Both the position numbers and the translations under genes were made by a program. A stretch of 64,000 bases of DNA, taken from positions 1 through 64,000 of the forward strand of contig NZ_BOQP01000079.1 in NCBI RefSeq assembly GCF_018332715.1, given 5' to 3'. The notes below the pieces were generated by a model. The model was given only the letters and a program-made list of their open reading frames with translations. It searched no databases and was not told where the DNA came from. This DNA is from Winogradskya consettensis. Its GTDB lineage: Bacteria > Actinomycetota > Actinomycetes > Mycobacteriales > Micromonosporaceae. Positions 32,133 through 41,319 of the stretch are shown here, in pieces (within the stretch, counting starts at the first letter, position 1; every line of letters starts with the position of its first letter).

Positions 32133-34586
32133 ATGAAGATTCCGCGCCCACGCCAAGCCACCGAAGATTCCGGCCTCCCTCTCAACCGGGCGCAGGACGC
32201 CCCCGTGCAGCCCGCACCCACCACCGGCCGCTCCGGTGGGACGATCCGCCGCCGGGTGGTCCGCACCCTGGCCCTGCCGGTCGTCGCCGTCCTGGTGCTG
32301 CTCGGCGTCATCAGCGTCATCGAGATCGACAACTACCGCAACGCCGACGCGTCCGCGAAGGCCGTCACCCTGGTCCTCGCGGTTCAGGACCTCGTCCAGG
32401 AGCTGCAGACCGAGCGTGGCCTCACCGCCGGCCTGCTCGGCGGCAACGTCGGTTTCCGCTCCGAGCTGGGACCCGCCCGCAAACGCGTCGACGACCGGCG
32501 TGCCGGGGTCGAGAAGCTGATCGCGGGCGGGGGCGCCACCCAGGAGCGGGTGGCCCGGGCCGTACGTGAGCTGGACGGCCTCGCCGGCGTCCGGGCCGGC
32601 ACCGACGCGGGAGCCGCCGACCGCGCACCCACCTTCACGTTCTACACCGGACGCATCGCCGAGCTGAGCAGCGTCGACTACGGCCTGGACAGCTCCGCCG
32701 ACCCGGCCCTGCGCCGCGGTGTCAACGCCCTCGAGGCGCTCGGCGACGCCAAGGAGAGCACCGCCCAGGAGCGCGCGTTCCTCAACGGCGTCTTCTCCGC
32801 GGGCGGTTTCCGCTCCGGCGAGTTCCTGCAGTTCGTCACCATGCGCGCGGCCAAGGACGACGCCCTCACGGCGTTCACCCGGTACGCCACCGACACCCAG
32901 CGCACCGCGAAGGACTACGTCCTGGCCACCGGTCCCGCCCAGGTCGCCGCGTACTTCGAACAGGTCGCGCTGAACGCCGGTGACGGGCGCAACCTGCAGC
33001 TCAACCCGCAGTCCTGGTGGTCGGCGCAGACCACCGTCCTCGACGACATGCGCCAGCTGCAGCAGCACGTCGGCTCGGTCATCCAGGACCGGGCGGGCAC
33101 CCTGCAGTCCGACGCCGCCCGGCGGATGGGGGTGCTGCTCGGCGCCGTGCTCATCTGCGTTCTCGGGTCGGTCTACCTGGCCACGGTGGCGTCCCGGTCG
33201 ATCGCGTCGCCGCTGGCCACCCTCGCCGCGGAGGCCAACCGGCTGGCGGGTGAGCGGCTGCCGGCCGCTGTGCGTACGGCCATCGCCGGTGACGACCGCA
33301 CGCCACCACCCGCCGTGGCCGTGCCCGCCCGCGCAAGCGACGAGGTCCGCCTCGTCGCCGACGCGCTCGACCGGGTGCAGGCCACCGCGTACTCGCTGGC
33401 CACCGAGCAGGCGATGCTGCGGCACAGCACCACGGAGTCGCTGGCCAACCTCGGCCGGCGCAACCAGAACCTGCTGCGCCGTCAGCTCGGCTTCATCACC
33501 ACCCTGGAACGGGAGGAGTCGGACCCGGCCGGGCTGGCGAACCTCTTCGAGCTCGACCACCTCGCCACCCGCATGCGCCGCAACGCCGAGAGCCTGCTCG
33601 TGCTCGTCGGCGCGGCCAGCCCCCGGCAGTGGTCGGACCCGCTGCCGATCGCGGACGTCATCCGCGCCGCGGTCTCCGAGGTCGAGGAGTACCGCCGGGT
33701 CGCGCTGCGCCGCGTCGACGAGGCCCTGGTGGCCGGCGCCGTGGTCAGCGGCATCGCACACATGCTCGCCGAGCTGGTCGAGAACGGCCTGGTCTTCTCG
33801 CCGCCCGACGCCGACGTCGAGATCCAGGGGCGCCGGATCGGTGACAGCTACCTGATCGCGATCACCGACCAGGGCGTCGGCATGAGCAGGGACGACCTGG
33901 AGATCGCGAACCAGCGGCTGCGGGGCGAGGGCGACTTCATCACGGCGCCCACCCGCTTCCTCGGTCACTACGTGGTCGGCCGGCTCGCCACCGACATGGA
34001 CATCGACGTGCAGCTCGCGCCGTCCCCGGTGACCGGCGTGACCGCGCGGATCGTGCTCCCGCCGAGCCTGCTGGCCGGTCAGCCGGCCGTCAGCGCACCC
34101 GAACGAGGCACCCAGCGGATCGCCGAACCCCGCATGGCCGAACCCCGCCGGCCGGAACCGGCCCTGGAACCGGCCCGCGAGCTGGCCGCGGTGGCCGACA
34201 CCCAGGTCGTCACCATGACGCCCGTCGAGCAGCCGGTGTCCACGGACAGCCGGATCAGGCCGGCCACCATCGAGTTCGTGCCCATGACCGGCAGCCCGGC
34301 GGCGCTGCGGCAGGGCCCGGAGAACACCCTCGGGATGGATATGTACACGTTCGAGCGGCCCGCCGACGACGCCGACCGCACCCCCAACGGCCTGCGCAAA
34401 CGCGCCCCTCGGGCCCGCAAGCAGGCCAACTCCGGTTCCGAACGTCTCGCGGCCACGGCCCCCACCCGTACCGCGGAACGGCCCGCCCCCGTCAGCGCCT
34501 CACCGGACGACGTACGCGCCAGGCTCACCGCCTTCCGCAGCGGCGTCCAGCGCGGAAGCACCTCCGCTGACGCTGACCAGTCCTGA
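32133..34586 (+). CDS. NIT-domain sensor histidine kinase of a conservon (CvnA-like)
   Basis: An 817-residue membrane kinase. Helix 1 (TLALPVVAVLVLLGVISVIEI, about residues 48-68) is followed by an extracytoplasmic nitrate/nitrite-sensing (NIT) domain rich in QELQTERGLTAGLLGG-like sequence. Helix 2 (VLLGAVLICVLGSVYLATVA, near residue 340) and a linker come next. The phosphotransfer-like region NLLRRQLGFITTLEREESDP and LFELDHLATRMRRNAESLLV follows. The ATPase N-box is LAELVENGLVFSPP and the G1-box DQGVGMS. A disordered Pro/Ala tail of about 150 residues ends the protein. It is first of four genes that match a conservon. Such kinases are thought to regulate the downstream small GTPase. The flanking betaine-binding lipoproteins suggest an osmolyte signal. 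Confidence 0.9.
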   Translation: MKIPRPRQATEDSGLPLNRAQDAPVQPAPTTGRSGGTIRRRVVRTLALPVVAVLVLLGVISVIEIDNYRNADASAKAVTLVLAVQDLVQELQTERGLTAGLLGGNVGFRSELGPARKRVDDRRAGVEKLIAGGGATQERVARAVRELDGLAGVRAGTDAGAADRAPTFTFYTGRIAELSSVDYGLDSSADPALRRGVNALEALGDAKESTAQERAFLNGVFSAGGFRSGEFLQFVTMRAAKDDALTAFTRYATDTQRTAKDYVLATGPAQVAAYFEQVALNAGDGRNLQLNPQSWWSAQTTVLDDMRQLQQHVGSVIQDRAGTLQSDAARRMGVLLGAVLICVLGSVYLATVASRSIASPLATLAAEANRLAGERLPAAVRTAIAGDDRTPPPAVAVPARASDEVRLVADALDRVQATAYSLATEQAMLRHSTTESLANLGRRNQNLLRRQLGFITTLEREESDPAGLANLFELDHLATRMRRNAESLLVLVGAASPRQWSDPLPIADVIRAAVSEVEEYRRVALRRVDEALVAGAVVSGIAHMLAELVENGLVFSPPDADVEIQGRRIGDSYLIAITDQGVGMSRDDLEIANQRLRGEGDFITAPTRFLGHYVVGRLATDMDIDVQLAPSPVTGVTARIVLPPSLLAGQPAVSAPERGTQRIAEPRMAEPRRPEPALEPARELAAVADTQVVTMTPVEQPVSTDSRIRPATIEFVPMTGSPAALRQGPENTLGMDMYTFERPADDADRTPNGLRKRAPRARKQANSGSERLAATAPTRTAERPAPVSASPDDVRARLTAFRSGVQRGSTSADADQS

Positions 34587-34617
34587 CCCGCCCCCACCTG
34601 CGACGAGGCCGAGAACT

Positions 34618-35043
34618 ATGAGCGTTGACACGTCCGCCGACCGGCACCAGTTCAACTGGCTGCTGGGCAACTTCGTCCACCAGACCGACGGCGTCCGCGA
34701 CGCGGTGGCGGTCTCCTCCGACGGGCTGCTCATCGCCGCCTCCGACGGGCTGGCCCGCGCCGAGGCCGACCACCTGGCCGCGATCGTCTCCAGCCTGGCG
34801 AGCGTGGCCCGCAGCGCGTCGCGCCGCTACGACTTCGACGGCCTGAAGCTCATCATGATCGAGATGCAGCGCGGATTCCTGCTGGTCTCGGTGATCTCGG
34901 GCGGGAGCTGTCTCGGTGTCGTGGCGGGCGGTGACAGCGACGTGGGCCTGATCGGCTACGAGATATCGCTGCTCGCCGAGCGGTTCGGCACGCTGCTCAC
35001 CCCGGCGCTGATCTCCGAGTCCCGGCAATACCTGCCGCGATGA
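34618..35043 (+). CDS. Roadblock/LC7 domain protein (CvnB-like)
   Basis: A 141-residue roadblock/LC7 protein: FNWLLGNFVHQTDGVRDAVA, VSSDGLLIAASDGL and LTPALISESRQYLPR are typical of conservon second components. It probably acts as regulator of the small GTPase encoded two genes downstream, as LC7 proteins do for Ras-like GTPases. It starts 31 bp after the kinase gene and its stop overlaps the next start as ATGA. It is cytoplasmic. Confidence 0.93.
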   Translation: MSVDTSADRHQFNWLLGNFVHQTDGVRDAVAVSSDGLLIAASDGLARAEADHLAAIVSSLASVARSASRRYDFDGLKLIMIEMQRGFLLVSVISGGSCLGVVAGGDSDVGLIGYEISLLAERFGTLLTPALISESRQYLPR

Positions 35044-35474
35044 GCCACCGGGGCGAGTGGGGACCGGACCCCCGCATGATCCCGTACGCGGAACCGGCTG
35101 CTCCCGCGCGTACCGAAAAAGACACGCCGCGGCAGGTCCCGGAGCCCGCGGATGATCCCGTCGTGCGCCCTTTCATGCTCACCGGCGGCCGGACCCGGCC
35201 GCTGCACGACGGACTGCGGATCGAGACCCTCCTGCAGGCGGCGCCGGCCGCCCTGTCGGCTCCCCTGCGGTTCGAGGCCCGGCACATCATCGAGCTGTGC
35301 CAGGCACCGATGTCGGTCGCCGACCTGGCGGTGGCCCTCAAGGTGCCGCTCGGGGTGATCCGGGTGATCGTCGCCGACCTCGTCACCGAGGGCTACCTGC
35401 GCATCGAGCAGCAGCTCGGCGAGCTGCCCATCGCATTGATCGAAAGGATCAGGGACCGTGTACGGGCTCTCTAA
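35040..35474 (+). CDS. DUF742 domain protein (CvnC-like)
   Basis: A 144-residue protein with the DUF742 signature: VRPFMLTGGRTRPLHDGLRI, LRFEARHIIELCQAPMSVAD and LKVPLGVIRVIVADLVTEG, a winged-helix-like fold. It is the third component of conservons. Its biochemical role is not established, though a DNA- or protein-binding winged helix is likely. ATG overlaps the roadblock stop, and its 3' end overlaps the GTPase start by 17 bases. Confidence 0.92.
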   Translation: MSHRGEWGPDPRMIPYAEPAAPARTEKDTPRQVPEPADDPVVRPFMLTGGRTRPLHDGLRIETLLQAAPAALSAPLRFEARHIIELCQAPMSVADLAVALKVPLGVIRVIVADLVTEGYLRIEQQLGELPIALIERIRDRVRAL

Positions 35475-36060
35475 CGAGGCTGAACGGCTGGCACCCGTCG
35501 CCGTCAAGATCGTCATCAGTGGTGGTTTCGGCGTCGGCAAGACCACGTTCGTCGGCGCGATCTCCGAGATCGAGCCGCTGGTCACCGAGGCCGAGATGAC
35601 CGAGCGGTCGATCGGCATCGACGACACGTCCGCGGTGTCCGGCAAGACAACGACCACGGTCGCGCTCGACTTCGGACGCATCACCCTGGACGACGCCCTT
35701 CTTCTCTACCTTTTCGGTACGCCCGGACAGGACCGTTTCGCGTTCCTGTGGGACGACCTCGTCGACGGTGCCCTCGGCGCGATCGTGCTGCTCGACACCC
35801 GCCGCGTCGAGGACTGCTTCGCCGCGATCGACTACTTCGAAGAACATGAGATCCCGTTCCTGATCGGGGTCAACACGTTCGAGGGGTCGCGGCGCTTCGA
35901 CCTGGAAGAGGTCCGCGACGCCCTCGGCATCGACAGCGACGTCCCGATCCTCGAATGCGACGCGCGCCGCCGCGAGTCGGTCAAGAACCTCCTGGTCGCC
36001 CTCACCGAAGAGGTCCTCACGAAACGGCTCAGCCGGGAACGGCCGGTCCCGACGTGGTGA
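35458..36060 (+). CDS. Conservon small GTPase (CvnD-like)
   Basis: A 200-residue Ras-like GTPase of the bacterial conservon type. The P-loop is ISGGFGVGKTTFVGAI near residues 20-33, switch II has LFGTPGQDRFAFLWDD, and the guanine-specificity region is degenerate (IGVNTFEG in place of NKxD), as in its relatives. It is expected to cycle with the kinase and roadblock proteins at the membrane. GTG at 35458 fits the overlap. Its TGA overlaps the ATG of the second betaine-binding protein by one base, so that gene is coupled to the conservon. Confidence 0.92.
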   Translation: MYGLSNEAERLAPVAVKIVISGGFGVGKTTFVGAISEIEPLVTEAEMTERSIGIDDTSAVSGKTTTTVALDFGRITLDDALLLYLFGTPGQDRFAFLWDDLVDGALGAIVLLDTRRVEDCFAAIDYFEEHEIPFLIGVNTFEGSRRFDLEEVRDALGIDSDVPILECDARRRESVKNLLVALTEEVLTKRLSRERPVPTW

Positions 36061-37037
36061 TGTTCGAGAAACGGAATCCGATGCGCCGGTTGTACAAGCT
36101 CACCGCCCTGCTGAGCACGATCACCCTCGCCGCCTGCGGTGGCTCCACGACGGCGATCACGGCCCCGCCCGGCGTGACCCGCACCGACTGCGGCAGCGTG
36201 TCCATCGCGGTCAACCCGTGGGTCGGCTACGAGGCGAACGTCGCCGTGGTCAGCTATCTGCTCAAACAGGAGCTCGGCTGCACGGTCGTCGAGAAGGACC
36301 TCACCGAGGACGCCTCCTGGGAGGGCCTCGCCAGCGGCGACGTCGACGTCATCCTGGAGAACTGGGGTCACGACGACCTCAAGAAGACCTACATCGACGA
36401 CAAGAAGGTCGCCGTCGAGCAGGGCCTCACCGGCAACAAGGGCGTCATCGGCTGGTACGTGCCGCCGTGGCTGGCCGAGGAACACCCCGACATCGTCAAA
36501 TGGAAGAACCTCAACGACTACGCCGAGCTGTTCCGCACCTCGAAGTCCGGCGGCAAGGGCCAGCTCCTCGGCGGCGACCCGTCCTTCGTCACCAACGACG
36601 CCGCCCTCATCAAGAACCTCAAGCTCGACTACTCCGTCGTCTACGCGGGCAGCGAGGACGCCCTCATCGCCGCGTTCAAGAAGGCCGAGGCGAAGAAGGA
36701 GCCGCTGATCGGCTACTTCTACACCCCGCAGTGGCTGCTCTCCGAGGTCAAACTCGTCCACATCCCGCTGCCGCTCTACAAACCCGGCTGCGACGCCGAC
36801 CCCAAGACGGTCGCCTGCGACTATCAGCCGTACGACCTCGACAAGATCGCCCGCAAGCAGTTCGTCGACTCCAGCAGCCCCGCCGCCGACCTCGTCAAGA
36901 ATTTCACCTGGACCAACGACGACCAGAACCAGGTCGCCCGGGACATCACTGTCAAAAAGATGAGCCGCGACGAGGCCGCCAAACGCTGGCTCGACGGCCA
37001 CCGCCCCGACTGGCAGAAATGGCTCCCGGCGCGTTAG
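36060..37037 (+). CDS. Glycine betaine/quaternary amine-binding lipoprotein (OpuAC family), copy 2
   Basis: About 325 residues, very similar along its length to copy 1 at 30977. Shared segments include NPWVGYEAN, ENWGHDDLKKTYI, TGNKGVIGWYVP, SGGKGQLL and NFTWTNDDQNQVARDI. The signal peptide is LTALLSTITLAACGG with lipobox LAAC. ATG at 36060 overlaps the GTPase stop in TGATG, making translational coupling likely; ATG at 36081 would give a more standard signal peptide. It is the fifth gene of the conservon operon. As no transport partners are present, a receptor function for the NIT-domain kinase is an attractive hypothesis. The alternative is a binding protein that serves transporters encoded elsewhere. 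Confidence 0.88.
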   Translation: MFEKRNPMRRLYKLTALLSTITLAACGGSTTAITAPPGVTRTDCGSVSIAVNPWVGYEANVAVVSYLLKQELGCTVVEKDLTEDASWEGLASGDVDVILENWGHDDLKKTYIDDKKVAVEQGLTGNKGVIGWYVPPWLAEEHPDIVKWKNLNDYAELFRTSKSGGKGQLLGGDPSFVTNDAALIKNLKLDYSVVYAGSEDALIAAFKKAEAKKEPLIGYFYTPQWLLSEVKLVHIPLPLYKPGCDADPKTVACDYQPYDLDKIARKQFVDSSSPAADLVKNFTWTNDDQNQVARDITVKKMSRDEAAKRWLDGHRPDWQKWLPAR

Positions 37038-37040
37038 GCC

Positions 37041-37844
37041 CTAGCTCGGCTTCATCGTCCAGGTGCCGTCCGCCTCGATGGCGATGGCGGCGGTCCCGCG
37101 GGGGATCATGACCTCGCCCGAGTATCCGCCGATCTCGTTGACCATGAGGTCGGGGTTGTCGCCGTACGCGTACACGGCGAAGTTGGATGTGCCCTTGTGG
37201 GTGAGCTTCGCCGTGGTCAGGCCGTCGTCGGCGCCGGGGCCGAGCGTCAGCACCGCCGGGCCCTTGCCGGACGTCTTGGTGGGCCAGACCGGCGCTTTCT
37301 CCAGCACCTTGACCACGATCTTCCAGGAGCCGTCGGCCTCGACCCGCAGCGACGTCGGATCGTCGTCGAAGTCGAGGGGGCGGGCGCCCGAATACTTGCC
37401 GACGGCGTTGACGACCAGGTCGAGCTCCTCGCCGCCGTCGCCCAGCGACCAGACGGCGAAGTTGCTGCTGCCGGTGTGGGTGAACACCGCGAAGTGGGCG
37501 TAGTCGGCCGACAACGGCTTGAGTTTGACGACTTTCTCCCCGCGGCCCTGATAGGTGACGTCGGCCGGCAGCGTCGCGGGCTTGGACGGCACCTCGGTGG
37601 TCGGCTCCGCCTCTTCCGGGGCCGTCGTGGTCGTCGTCTTCGCCGGGGCGGGGGCGGGGGCCGGAGCCGCCGTGGTCTCGTCGCTGTTGCTGCCGACGAC
37701 CAGGGCCACCACCGTCCCGCTACCGCAGCACAACAGCAGCACGCCGACCACGATGGCGAGGATCAACGCCAGACGGTTGTCCCTCCCCGGCGCCACGGAG
37801 CCGGTTGCGGGCGGCGGGGGTTGGGCCGGGCCGGGGTAGACCAT
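37041..37844 (-). CDS. Hypothetical membrane-anchored protein with two beta-domain repeats
   Basis: A 267-residue protein. A short Pro-rich cytoplasmic tail precedes one helix (LALILAIVVGVLLLCCGSGTV, near residues 26-46). A Thr/Pro/Ala-rich linker follows, then two related domains of about 80 residues. Domain one shows THTGSSNFAVWSLG and VEADGSWKIVV; domain two THKGTSNFAVYAYG and IEADGTWTMKP. The duplication suggests a surface ligand-binding or interaction module. I do not recognise a named family with certainty. It is convergent with OpuAC copy 2 (three-base gap) and 11 bp downstream of the YibE/F gene on the same strand, so the two are likely co-transcribed. Confidence 0.8.
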   Translation of the reverse strand: MVYPGPAQPPPPATGSVAPGRDNRLALILAIVVGVLLLCCGSGTVVALVVGSNSDETTAAPAPAPAPAKTTTTTAPEEAEPTTEVPSKPATLPADVTYQGRGEKVVKLKPLSADYAHFAVFTHTGSSNFAVWSLGDGGEELDLVVNAVGKYSGARPLDFDDDPTSLRVEADGSWKIVVKVLEKAPVWPTKTSGKGPAVLTLGPGADDGLTTAKLTHKGTSNFAVYAYGDNPDLMVNEIGGYSGEVMIPRGTAAIAIEADGTWTMKPS

Positions 37845-37855
37845 GGGGACTCCAG

Positions 37856-39022
37856 TCAATGACCGCCGCTGGACGGTCCACGAGGGACATTCACCGGACG
37901 CTCCGCGGGGTCGTAACCGGCGACCAGGGCCGCCAGGGCCGTGGTGATCGGTACGGAGGCAACCAGGCCGATCGTACCGACCGCCGCACGCAGGATCTCC
38001 TGGGCCAGGAACTCGCTGGTCAGCAGCTCGGTGAGCGGTTGTGGGCTGACCGCGACCAGCAGCAACAGCGGCAGCGACGTCCCCGCGTAGGCGAGCACGA
38101 TCGTGTTGACCGCCGACCCCACGTGCGCGCGCCCGATCCGGATCGCCGAACGGTACAGCTCGCGGCGGCTCCGCGGGCGGGCGGCGGCCAGCTCCGCGAC
38201 GGTGACGGCCTGGGTGACGGTGACATCGTCGAGTACGCCGAGAGCACCGATGACGATGCCCGCGAGGAGCAGGCCGCGCAGGTCGATCGTCGCGCGCGTC
38301 GTGGACAGGTAGAGGGTGTCGTCGCTGCTGATTCCGCTCAGGTGCATCGAGGCGGTGAACGCGGCCCCGAGCAGGCCGGTCACCACCAGGCTGGCGAGGG
38401 TGCCGGCGACCGCGACGGAGGTGTGCACGTTCACGCCGTGGGTCAGGTAGAGCGCACCCAGCATGATCGCCGCCGACCCGACCACGGCGATCAGCAGCGG
38501 TGGCGAGCCGTCCAGGATCGCGGGGATGACGAACCACACCAGCACCGCGAAGCTGAGCGCGAGCCCGGCCAGCGACGCGAGCCCGTGCCACCGCCCGAAG
38601 ACGAGCACCACGGCCACCGCGAGGGCGAGCAGCCAGATCATCGGCGTCGACCGCTGGTGGTCCCGGTAGGTGTAGACCGCGACACCCGTGGCCGGGTCCT
38701 TCACCGAGTCGAGCACGATCTTGTCGCCCGTACGCAGCGTCACGCCCTGTGGCGGCGCGAAGGCAACGGCGGTCTCCCCCACCTGCGCGAACGCCCCGCG
38801 TCCGTCGATCGAGACCACCGTGGCCCGCACCCGTGTGCCCGCGTCCCCGGCGGTGTCCCGTGGTGCGGCGGCGGGCCACAGCAGGATCATCCCCACGATG
38901 GTCACCGCCGCCAGCGGCACGAGGACCAGGGTCACCATCCGACGGGTACGCCGTGACGCCGCCGGTCCGGGTTCGTGCGAGTGCCCGTGAGCGGCGTGCC
39001 TACCGCGCCGGCCGACCTCCAT
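37856..39022 (-). CDS. YibE/F family membrane protein
   Basis: A 388-residue multi-spanning protein. A His-rich tail (HAAHGHSHEPG) precedes helix 1 (VTLVLVPLAAVTIVGMILL), an extracytoplasmic beta region (VRATVVSIDGRGAFAQVG), and a block of helices with GRWHGLASLAGLALSFAVLV. The family signature LYLTHGVNVHTSVAVAGTLA and GALGVLDDVTVTQAVTVAEL follows. The physiological role of YibE/F proteins is not established, though membrane transport has been proposed. ATG at 39022 is the first start after the previous gene. It probably forms an operon with the beta-domain protein downstream. Confidence 0.88.
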   Translation of the reverse strand: MEVGRRGRHAAHGHSHEPGPAASRRTRRMVTLVLVPLAAVTIVGMILLWPAAAPRDTAGDAGTRVRATVVSIDGRGAFAQVGETAVAFAPPQGVTLRTGDKIVLDSVKDPATGVAVYTYRDHQRSTPMIWLLALAVAVVLVFGRWHGLASLAGLALSFAVLVWFVIPAILDGSPPLLIAVVGSAAIMLGALYLTHGVNVHTSVAVAGTLASLVVTGLLGAAFTASMHLSGISSDDTLYLSTTRATIDLRGLLLAGIVIGALGVLDDVTVTQAVTVAELAAARPRSRRELYRSAIRIGRAHVGSAVNTIVLAYAGTSLPLLLLVAVSPQPLTELLTSEFLAQEILRAAVGTIGLVASVPITTALAALVAGYDPAERPVNVPRGPSSGGH

Positions 39023-39079
39023 GCCGGGCAGCGTAAACGCCGGGCCTCAACATGCACCCATCCACATATGCGCAGGTTC

Positions 39080-39925
39080 TTACGCCAGATAGGCGGCGAG
39101 CGGAATGTTCTGGGCGCGCACGGCGCCGGCTACGAGGACGGCGATCTGCTGAGCACCGTACGTTTCGAAGTGGGTGTGATCGTTGCAGAAGAACGCGCCG
39201 ACCGTGCCGGAGCCGTAGTCACCGTTGTTCGGGCAGAATGCCCGCTGGTTGTAGAGATTGACGCTGAGCGTCTGCAGATCGATCACCGGGGCACCGGTGG
39301 CAGCACCCGCGGCGACGGTCTGCGTGACGAAACCGCGGTTCTTCACCGCGCTGCTCCCGGAACAGGTGATCGCCGCAACCGCCGTGAGCAGCACCGGGTG
39401 CGCGCCCCGCGCGAGCGCCGCCTGCGCCATCGTCGTCATGAGCTGCTGATACCGCGCCGTGCCGACGTGCCGGGGGCAGGCGGTGTCCCCGTCGTTGATC
39501 CCGAACTGGATGAACAGGTAGTCCCCGGCCTTCATCCCCGTGGTCGCGTCCAGCATCGCCTGCCACCGCGACGAGTACGCCGTCGAGCTGAGCGTGCACT
39601 CCCCGGCGGAATTCTTGACGGAGGTCACGTTCCCCTCGTACATCCAGGTCTGAATGCTGCGCCCGCCGACGGCCCGGTTGTTCACGGTGACCCCGCTCTT
39701 GAACAGCGGAGCGAACTGACTCCCCCAGCCGACGGGACAGCTCGTGCCCGGGTTGGCCATCGTCGAATCCCCCGCCAGCCAGACCGTGGGCGACGCGGCC
39801 ACGGCTTTGGTTTCGGCTTTCGGCGACGCCTGAGCCGCGCATTGTTGCTGGAAGGCCTGGGCGGGAGCGGTCAGCGAAAGCGGAATCATCAGGGCGATGA
39901 CGGCAAGCAGGCGCGCTTTGTTCAT
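39080..39925 (-). CDS. Secreted SGNH/GDSL hydrolase, rhamnogalacturonan acetylesterase-like
   Basis: A 281-residue secreted esterase. It has a signal peptide ending near APAQA, then block I VWLAGDSTMANPG (Ser nucleophile), block II Gly in NNRAVGGRSIQTW, block III FIQFGINDGD (Asn) and the catalytic Asp/His in CNDHTHFETYGAQ. This order matches the rhamnogalacturonan acetylesterase group of pectin deacetylases, though other acetylated polysaccharides are possible. The ATG at 39925 is preferred to the in-frame ATG at 39937 because GGAG lies seven bases before it. It is divergent from the S66 peptidase gene. Confidence 0.88.
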   Translation of the reverse strand: MNKARLLAVIALMIPLSLTAPAQAFQQQCAAQASPKAETKAVAASPTVWLAGDSTMANPGTSCPVGWGSQFAPLFKSGVTVNNRAVGGRSIQTWMYEGNVTSVKNSAGECTLSSTAYSSRWQAMLDATTGMKAGDYLFIQFGINDGDTACPRHVGTARYQQLMTTMAQAALARGAHPVLLTAVAAITCSGSSAVKNRGFVTQTVAAGAATGAPVIDLQTLSVNLYNQRAFCPNNGDYGSGTVGAFFCNDHTHFETYGAQQIAVLVAGAVRAQNIPLAAYLA

Positions 39926-40047
39926 GATCGTCTCCATCTGTCGGCTTTACTCCGTAATATTGATACTCGTTAATCTCCTTGTAAAGATGGAAACGCTCCC
40001 ACGGTAAATTCGTGGCGTGCCGCCGCGGGCGTGGGGACACTGCATCG

Positions 40048-41028
40048 GTGACCGTTTCCGCCCTGCTCCGACCACGCGCCCTGCGGCCCGGTGACCTCGT
40101 GGTCATCGCCTCGCTGTCCTCGCCGCTCCCCGCCGCCTACGAGCCCAACATCGAGCGGACCGCGGTCATCCTCGAACGGATGGGCTTCCGCGTCCGGAGG
40201 GCACCGCTCCTCGAAGCGGAACGCCACCGCTGGTGGAGCGCCGCCACGCCGGCGGAGATCGCCGCGGAGCTCAACGGCCTGCTACGCGACCCCGAGGTAC
40301 GCGCCATCGTCGCGAGTGACGGCGGCCAGACGGTGTTCGGCTACCTCGACCTCATCGACCTCGACGCCATCCGGTCCGACCCCAAACCGATCCTCGGCTA
40401 CAGCGACATCTCCCTGCTCCACCTGGCCCTCCACGCCCGCACCGGCCTGGTCGGCTTCCACGCCGACATGGCCGTCCCCGGCTTCGGCAGCGCATGGCAG
40501 ACCGTGTCCCCGGCGCGCCGAGCGGAACTCTCCCAGCTCTACTCCCGACTGCTGACCAGCACCGACCCCATAGGGCCGCTACCCACCAGCCCGACCTGGG
40601 AGTGCTGGCGCCCGGGACGCGCCGAAGGCCACCTGATCGGCGGGGTGATCAACCGCATCGCCCTGGTGCAGGCCACGCCCTACGCCCTACCCCTCGACCG
40701 CTTCAACGGCGCGATCCTGTTCTGGGAGGAGCTCGGCGGCCTCGCCTCGTACGTCTGGAGCTACCTGCACGTCCTGCGGCACAGCGGCATCCTCGACCGC
40801 ATCGCCGGCATGATCGTCGGTGTCCCCCGCGACATCACCGGCCTCGACGAGACTCTCACTCTCGCCGAAATCGTCCTCGACGTCCTCGGCAACCGCCCCA
40901 TCCCCGTCCTCGGCAACGTCGACATCGGCCACGCCGGCCCCAACCTCCCCATGCCCCTCGGCATCAGCGCCGCCCTCGACGCGGACCAGCGCACGTTGTC
41001 CCTGCTCGAACCAGCAGTCGGCCCCTGA
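40048..41028 (+). CDS. S66 peptidase family protein (LD-carboxypeptidase/MccF-like)
   Basis: About 326 residues. The N-terminal fold begins LRPGDLVVIASLSSPLPAAY. The mid-region GGQTVFGYLDLIDL and ILGYSDISLLHLALHA, the Glu-bearing ILFWEELGGLASYVW near residue 227 and the His-bearing GNVDIGHAGPNLPMPLG near residue 294 place it in S66. Members cleave the L,D-bond of muropeptides or detoxify peptide-nucleotide antibiotics. In known enzymes a Ser follows the GG motif at about +3; here that stretch reads GGQTVFG, so the nucleophile is not obvious and the protein may be a divergent or inactive form. GTG at 40048 gives a clean N terminus; no strong ribosome site is seen. Confidence 0.82.
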   Translation: MTVSALLRPRALRPGDLVVIASLSSPLPAAYEPNIERTAVILERMGFRVRRAPLLEAERHRWWSAATPAEIAAELNGLLRDPEVRAIVASDGGQTVFGYLDLIDLDAIRSDPKPILGYSDISLLHLALHARTGLVGFHADMAVPGFGSAWQTVSPARRAELSQLYSRLLTSTDPIGPLPTSPTWECWRPGRAEGHLIGGVINRIALVQATPYALPLDRFNGAILFWEELGGLASYVWSYLHVLRHSGILDRIAGMIVGVPRDITGLDETLTLAEIVLDVLGNRPIPVLGNVDIGHAGPNLPMPLGISAALDADQRTLSLLEPAVGP

Positions 41029-41319
41029 CGTTCCCCACGACATCACCCACGAGTCATGTTCCCCGGCTGCCTGCGACCGCGTGCAGCCGCGACCAGACTC
41101 ACGCGGGCGTTACTTCTCGAACCCTCGGAAATCCCCGTCCGACGAGCGATCGCTGGCGCTCAACCGCATTGCACGACGGCCATTGCCAATCTTCTGTATT
41201 GCTCGCCTGATCTGGTGAACGGCCGCAACTCCTGCATCTGATGCGCGTTTCGCCCGTCGGAAGGGATGGGCTGATGGCGCAGCGGCAGGGCTTGGCGGTG
41301 CCGGGATCGGCTGCACGGG

